64,000 nucleotides of DNA. It comes from Isoperla grammatica (Eukaryota > Arthropoda > Insecta > Plecoptera > Perlodidae). The notes under the pieces are model-generated. The model ran no database searches. It saw only the letters and a program-made list of their open reading frames with translations, and was not told the DNA's origin. Below, one piece after another: positions 58,990 to 64,000 of the stretch (the first letter of the stretch is position 1; each line of letters opens with the position of its first letter). Location: the NCBI GenBank assembly GCA_945910005.1, contig OX246737.1, positions 83,133,406-83,197,405 of the forward strand. Reading direction: 5' to 3'. Position numbers and translations under genes: made by a program.

Positions 58990-59114
58990 GGTCGGTGCAC
59001 AATTGTCGGGAAGGAGCTCAGATAACGGTAACGGGAAAGTTCGCTATAATTTAACATTCCCCGGTAACGTTAACGGTAACGGGAAGCTCCTTCCCGGGCT
59101 ATTGTGCACCAACC
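58990..59114. mobile_element. MITE-like element related to 29431-29613
   Basis: The ends GGTCGGTGCACAATTGTCGG and, reversed, GGTTGGTGCACAATAGCCCG bound a 125 bp hairpin with GGTAACGTTAACGGTAACGG in the right arm. Just outside the left end, GGCTATTGTGCACCAA at 58970-58985 repeats the right end sequence, so a second, partly lost copy probably adjoined it. Confidence 0.72.
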
Positions 59115-59442
59115 ATAGGCCTAGGCCGTTGCGTACCTAGGCCTAGCCTACCTGGGCCAAGGGCACCTAGGGCACTGGGCTTATCCTAACCTTTAGACCA
59201 CGGAAAAGTGACTTCTGCAATGGATTGGTCTAGCTCTAGATACTTACATTCACGATATTATTATTATTAAAGCTACTGTCAGTTAATAAAACCCTAGGTT
59301 TTTCTTTTCAGAGACCGCTAGGGCCTAGTCTAGGCTAGGCCTAGGCATTGTACGGCTGTAGACCCTATAGCCTAGTCCTAGTTCAAAGCCCAAGTTTTTA
59401 CTCTATTCAAAAATTAATCTTGCATATGTGGGTAGGAGTAGG
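59115..59442. other. AGGCCT/CCTAGG-rich tract
   Basis: Clusters such as CATAGGCCTAGGCCG and CTAGTCTAGGCTAGGCCTAG are mixed with unique sequence. They are similar to 51040-51165. No gene is recognised upstream of the THAP-like segment. Confidence 0.45.
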
Positions 59443-59640
59443 ATGCATTGTCAAGTTATTGGATGTGAAAGTAATCGTAATCAACATCGGGCCCTTTCTT
59501 TCTTCCGCTTTAAATCAGATGAAGTGCGCTGTGCTCTGTGGGTAGAGAGATGTGGGAATCCTACTTGAGCAGGGGTGCCTGCATCTGAATTGACTGAATA
59601 TGCAAAGTTATGTGCTAAACATTTGTTTTTGTGTTTGTGT
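59443..59640 (+). pseudogene. THAP zinc-finger domain segment with an in-frame stop
   Basis: From ATG at 59443 the frame begins MHCQVIGCESN: cysteines at 59449 and 59464 in C-x4-C spacing. It continues with LSFFRFKSD, matching the conserved FxxFP region except that the proline is absent, then the ALWVERC helix with the conserved tryptophan. A TGA at 59566-59568 interrupts it. The same frame then supplies LTEYAKLCAKHLF, giving C-x2-H at 59611-59622. All four zinc ligands are present. It is a different THAP sequence from the one at 50650. It could be a decayed exon of a host gene or of a THAP-type transposase. Downstream, CTCTTGCAG and CAGGTAAGC resemble splice sites, but no gene model is supported. 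Confidence 0.65.
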
Positions 59641-60937
59641 TTTTTGTATGTATTCTCTTGCAGCAGACCTCTGCAGGTAAGCTGTTGGTTTGCTATCTCT
59701 TATGTCACTCACATGAACCAGCCTGGTAGTACTCCTTCAGTTCACTAATTAACATTTGAGTGTAAATACCTAGAGAGGAATATTATAGAGATGCATGTAC
59801 ACTGTTGTAATACTAGTAGGCCTACCTGTGCTAGTACTATAAGCCAATACAGTAAGTATTTTTTGAAGCAAAATTAAACTCAGCCCGTGCCCTGCAAAAC
59901 TGAAACCGTATTTTGCAACTGTTCATCAAATCAGGCTAGGGCCTATTACTATTGTCTTAGTTTGTTCAACTTTTGGAATCGTTAATTAAATAATGTGCAG
60001 CCTATACCGACACCAAATTACAATTGATCGGTGATGTGGGTTAATGTGTATACCGTACGTACATGTGCATGCATGAATGTATTCTATATTAAGTAGCCTT
60101 CAGACACAGATAAGGGATTGTGCTTCAAATAATATCTTGGTATGGTTCTTTGGCATGTCCGCTATAAAAATAGCATTGATCATGTAGTTGGATAATATAG
60201 AAGTATATATGGAAACTGTCGCCTACTTGATGGATTGTTATTTGTAGGGTTTCACTTAATAGGGTTAATGATTTGGCAAGCCCTGATGAGCATCTTCCCC
60301 CTCGCACACAAAAGTTACCCCATCCAAGGTCGAGAGTTTGACGTACTGATACTGATTAACCCAATCATGGGTTAATCTAGCAACGACCGGCCAATTAATG
60401 AAACATTGTAGGAGATAATTCATGTGACTTTTCTTATTGTCAGTTATTGTGTAGGTTTATATTGTTTAAGTTTACTCATATCACACAAATTTTTTATTAC
60501 TTCAGTTCATTGTCCCATTCAAATTTTGCATTGTTAGTTGTTACGATGTATTTTCTAAAAAGTTGTTTTCATGTGGTAAAATTAATAAAGAAGTGAATTT
60601 CATTTATGCTTTATGAATTAATCCCGTACTTAATCATTTAGCATTTGTATAGGCAATTTAATTTCAAATGTATGTATATACAGTATTAAATTAATAATTA
60701 ATAATTTAAGATCATAAATATACAACTGATTGTTAATAAGGGCTTAGAAACCATTATTATTTAGTTCTCTTCATATTTATCAATATCAACCGAGAAGTGT
60801 ATATTATAATTTTGAACATCAAATTGCCTGTAACTTGTAAGTTAGATTTCCTCAATCCTTGACCATCCTTGACAATTTGAAATGAAAAGTGATTTTAATT
60901 TCAATAATATAATTTCAACCGTAATACAAATATTCAC
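59641..60937. other. Unique gap
   Basis: No supported feature. It becomes very AT-rich after about 60450. Confidence 0.4.
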
Positions 60938-61176
60938 TTATGATTTTGTATTGCAATTAAATGTGAGTATATTTCACTAAAAATGATTAAAATTGGTATA
61001 ATTACCAAATAAAATAATCATTTTTAGTGAAGAATACTAATATATTTGTATTTAATGCAATAAAATATGAGTATATATTCACTAAAAATGATTAACTTGG
61101 TAAAAATTATCATTAATAAAGTATTCATTTTTAGTGAAGAACACTCACATTTTATTGCAAATACAAAATTATAATC
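60938..61176. mobile_element. AT-rich MITE-like element with nested inverted repeats
   Basis: The outer arms carry ATTTTGTATTGCAATTAAAT and the complementary ATTTTATTGCAAATACAAAA. CACTAAAAATGATT and AATCATTTTTAGTG each appear twice in facing orientation, so the element looks like two palindromic units joined. There are no coding frames. Confidence 0.72.
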
Positions 61177-61214
61177 AAGCAATTAAAAACAACTCGATTT
61201 TAAATAAGGCGCGC

Positions 61215-61507
61215 TGGGCCGCCATTTTGAATTTAGTACCGTAAAAGCTTCTGAGATAGCGCCAGAGTCGCTGCCGATTGAACAGCCCACTACTTATTAG
61301 CGCACAAGCTCGTTCCAGGAAGATGCATATCTTCCTACGAAGTTGGTATAGGTTATCATGGATGGCCAGTGTCTGCTTGCGGAACCAGGCTTGCATTGCT
61401 ATGCTGGATGTTTGCGATATCTCTGAGTGGGCACTGAGTATTATTGATCTAGGAAAAGATGACTTTCAATTTACCTTCCCGTACATATTAGAGGTGAACG
61501 TCAAGGT
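61215..61507 (+). other. Weak exon-like segment of unknown identity
   Basis: A GC-richer stretch including GGCCGCCATTTTGAA (a YY1-type site on the minus strand) is followed by a plus-strand frame (61278-61532) in which GTCAAGGTATGC at about 61500-61511 could be an exon end. The translation (for example ACIAMLDVCDISEW) is not recognised. Confidence 0.15.
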
Positions 61508-61692
61508 ATGCAATTTCTTGTGGCGTGTGTGATGTTTCTAACGTTGATAAAATAGTAAATCATGTTTGGTTCGCGGGATTTTCACTTGAAACCGTCCTTG
61601 CTTATATAGCAAATCAAATATACGTCCAGTTTCACGGTCAGCGCTTGATGGTACTCAAAACTTTCAGTGACTACGATGTTGTTACATGATCA

Positions 61693-61862
61693 CGACTCCC
61701 CCCCCCCCTCCCTTACCACCTCTGACAACAACCATTCCGTTTCTCTTCTCTCCCCCCCCTGTCCACCTCTCTTCCACGACTCGGCCCCCCCCTCTTACCC
61801 TCTCTGACAACAACCATTCCGTTTCTCTTCTCTCCCCCCCCCCCCTGTCCGCCTCTCTTCCA
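61693..61862. repeat. Tandem duplication of an ~84 bp C/T-rich unit
   Basis: Two copies (61693-61776 and 61777-61862) both contain CTCTGACAACAACCATTCC and GTTTCTCTTCTCTCCCCCC, with C-runs of different lengths. A 64-residue proline-rich frame across them is not considered a gene. Confidence 0.9.
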
Positions 61863-62993
61863 AACTTTCGAAATGTATGACTTGCAAGTAATACATAAAT
61901 GTTTGTCTCATTCTAAGGTGTGTGTCTAATAAAATTAAAGCTATTATTATTCGTTGAGTTATTATTAATAATTTCGTAAAACCGCAGCACATTGAATCTA
62001 TTGCGTATCAATTATTTACTCACGGTTTCTGACACAAACTACATGGATAGGTTTTCAAGATACTGACACAAAGTAGAAAATAAATAAAATGTCCCCATTT
62101 ACGGGCGTACCGGCCGTTTAATATTCCGCATTCCGCACTTAAGTTACAAAGAAAACAATTTATCGGATACTTTTAATTTTTTTACTAGACTTTAATCAAT
62201 TATTCGTTTATCTATTAAATATAAAGAAGTATCATGACATTCTGTTAATTATTTTACCACTTATGATTTTCTTAATGTGACCCAAATGTTGATGTATTTT
62301 GAAGTACTAATGTGGTTAGTGTAAAACAGAAAATACTCATTTTAAATGTTTGCATAATAGTGCAGCATTCTTGTGTGTTACTCCGTTCACCAATTCTAAT
62401 GTGAGAACATAGTTTGTGAGATGAACTTGAAATAGTAAGCCGTTGCAAACGTTCAAAAATAGCTTCTAGTTCAGATGCGGCGCGAGAGTAGTTTGCGTGA
62501 CTGGTGGGGTTCTGCGGTTCTTTGTGCAACCGTTACAACTGTAATCTTGGTTTTTGTATTTTGGGGGTTTTGGGTTTGGGGGTGACGGCAGCGCAGCTAG
62601 TGAGAAAACCTTTCCCTCCTGGCGCTAGATTGGCCTTTTAAATTGTCCAATAAACCAAACTGATAATGAGTGGTATACGTTCGCTATATCGGCAAAACAG
62701 ATGCCGATGATGAGGATGTGTTGTTCTATTCAAAATTGTATATCTTACACTGCCTTGTTTTGTGTATTCTCAAACTTTTCACTTCTTATCGTTTTATATC
62801 ATAACTAATCGTGCATCCAAGTTTCTTTTGATCCCAACACTTTCACCTGAGAAGTGTATTCGTTTCATTGCCTTGTGTTACTTCATTCGAAAGCGAAAAT
62901 ACTAGCACTTGAGTCATGATGCCTGTGAAATGGCATAGTATAGGACAAGTGGAAACCAGCGACATTTTATTAAAATACACTAATGTCCGTATG
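61863..62993. other. Unique gap
   Basis: No gene or element is recognised. Confidence 0.4.
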
Positions 62994-63139
62994 CATAGTC
63001 CAGACTTAAGCTTTCCTCAACTCAGCCTTTCTTCAGCCTCGCCTGATCACGGAACGGTATTGCCATGTGGACGGCTCTGTGACTGGTGGCTAGGTCATGC
63101 AGAGGAGGCTGAGTATAGGAGGGCGTGAGTGTGAACTAT
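62994..63139. mobile_element. Diverged MITE-like element related to 58209-58368
   Basis: Facing arms contain CATAGTCCAGACTTAAGC, TTTCCTCAACTCAGCC and, at the other side, GGCTGAGTATAGGAGGGCG. The middle shares GTGACTGGTGGCT-type sequence with the GAGATTGGTGGTT of the related copy. Confidence 0.6.
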
Positions 63140-63220
63140 TAGTTAGGGCCTAAGTGAGCAATATGGCTTAGTCATAATTATGTTTCGTGGGAATCCCTGC
63201 TGTAGGTGTAGGTACATCGT

Positions 63221-63357
63221 GGTGGCACTGCATGAGGTGGCACTGCATGAGGTGGCACTGCATGAGGTGGCACTGCATGAGGTGGCACTGCATGAGGTGG
63301 CACTGCATGAGGTGGCACTGCATGAGGTGGCACTGCATGAGGTGGCACTGCATGAGG
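63221..63357. repeat. 15 bp minisatellite, 9 perfect units
   Basis: Nine copies of GGTGGCACTGCATGA, followed by a partial GGTGGC. All are identical, so the array is recent. Frames on both strands (61-85 residues) are five-codon repeats without biological support. Confidence 0.97.
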
Positions 63358-63429
63358 TGGCTAAACGAGGTGGCAGGTGACTAAACTTAGTTATGTTCAT
63401 TAGTATTTTCGGATAGTTTGGAACGAATT

Positions 63430-63565
63430 CTGAGGCTGTTGCTTGGGATCAGCATTCCCCTTAATTGTGACTGCGGAAAACCTTGGGAAAAAAGTTCTGT
63501 TACGATTACCGGTATCGAACCAGTGACCTCCCAGAATAGTATCGCATCTTACCGATGTGCCACCT
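63430..63565 (-). repeat. tRNA-derived SINE
   Basis: On the minus strand TGGCACATCGG (63552-63562) matches the A-box with one change, and GGTTCGATACC (63511-63521) is a perfect B-box. The body continues through CCCAAGGTTTTCCGCAG (63474-63490), the same tail type as the SINE at 43610-43805. The end near 63430 is approximate. Confidence 0.75.
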
Positions 63566-63691
63566 CAATCGGTACCCTGGTACTATTAAATGAGCGAAGC
63601 GAATCTTACCATTCAACTGAAACGGTACCTCAATCAGTACCCTGGCACTATTACATGAGCGAAGTGAATCTTACCATTCAACTGAAAAGGC
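63562..63691. repeat. 65 bp tandem duplication
   Basis: Two copies (63562-63626 and 63627-63691) contain ACCTCAATC, GGTACCCTGG and GAGCGAAGCGAATCTTACC (GAGCGAAGTGAATC in the second). A similar ATGAGCGGAGTGAATCT stands near 30540. Copy one begins at the SINE head, so the duplicated unit probably originated in flanking SINE DNA. Nothing is recognised from 63692 to the window end. Confidence 0.9.
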
Positions 63692-64000
63692 TCTTTCTCC
63701 TTGGTTTTTGAGCTTGCGGATGTACGGATTGATGTGTGTTCGTGGTTTTGTGACTGTCACGCATAATATGCCCACCACAAAAATTAATTCATCACAAAAT
63801 ACGTTTTATTTATTTTTTCACACAAAGGTTTTTAATAATTGTATACCTAATGTCCACATAGACGGTATTGACATAATATGACAAAAGTTTTAAAGTTCCA
63901 ATACTTGCTATTTCTTTTTTAATATAACTGGTATATGTATACTTTAACATATATCTGTGGACGTTGTTAACAAGTTGAAAGGATAGTCAAGTGAAAAACT

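Noticed and set aside
61686..61880. Proline-rich protein
   Set aside because: Produced by C/T-rich tandem duplication; there is no start context or conservation.

Overview
This window looks like intergenic, repeat-dominated nuclear DNA from an invertebrate animal. It has no operons or ribosome-binding sites and no dense coding. It has RNA-polymerase-III-type SINE heads, a CR1/Jockey-group LINE, hAT and TTAA-type non-autonomous DNA transposons, THAP-domain fragments, splice-site-like motifs and many micro- and minisatellites. I cannot name the species. The SINE form (tRNA-like head followed by a tract such as CCCGAGGTTTTCC) reminds me of insect SINEs. A possible SINE tail near 37.5 kb and the AGGCCT-rich tracts near 51.1 and 59.2 kb are also seen in marine invertebrates. 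Treat the phylum as open.

Layout. At 1-1600 there is a head-to-head pair plus a truncated third copy of a ~710 bp dispersed family (further copies at 14.3 and 44.2 kb), running into an ATTAC pentanucleotide array. From 4.3 to 23.9 kb lies a corridor of long tandem arrays, mostly with different unit lengths: 45, 80, 47, 18, 66, 16, ~65 (self-complementary hairpins), 43, 42 and 79 bp, separated by short unique gaps. At 24.0-27.5 kb, on the minus strand, is a LINE with apurinic-type endonuclease and reverse transcriptase domains. It has an N-terminal hydrophobic stretch and a 2A-like NPGP motif, and one in-frame TGA separates the two domains. From 27.6 to 45 kb the DNA is mostly single copy, with MITEs, two non-autonomous hAT elements with perfect 8 bp target duplications, a 2.6 kb element with equal ~502 bp inverted arms, and one copy of an ~840 bp TTAA-flanked element. 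From 45.8 to 55.2 kb there are more tandem arrays (30, 40 and ~119 bp), several MITEs and a THAP-domain segment broken by one frameshift, downstream of a promoter-like cluster. The last part, 57-64 kb, holds the second, inverted TTAA element, several MITEs, a second THAP segment with an in-frame stop, a SINE, and small tandem duplications.

I see no intact host protein-coding gene. The best host-gene traces are the two THAP segments (50650-50941 and 59443-59640) and a weak candidate first exon near 43.5 kb. Tandem repeats occupy roughly 18 kb, nearly 30 percent of the window. Almost all long reading frames are artefacts of tandem repeats whose period is, or whose multiple is, divisible by three.
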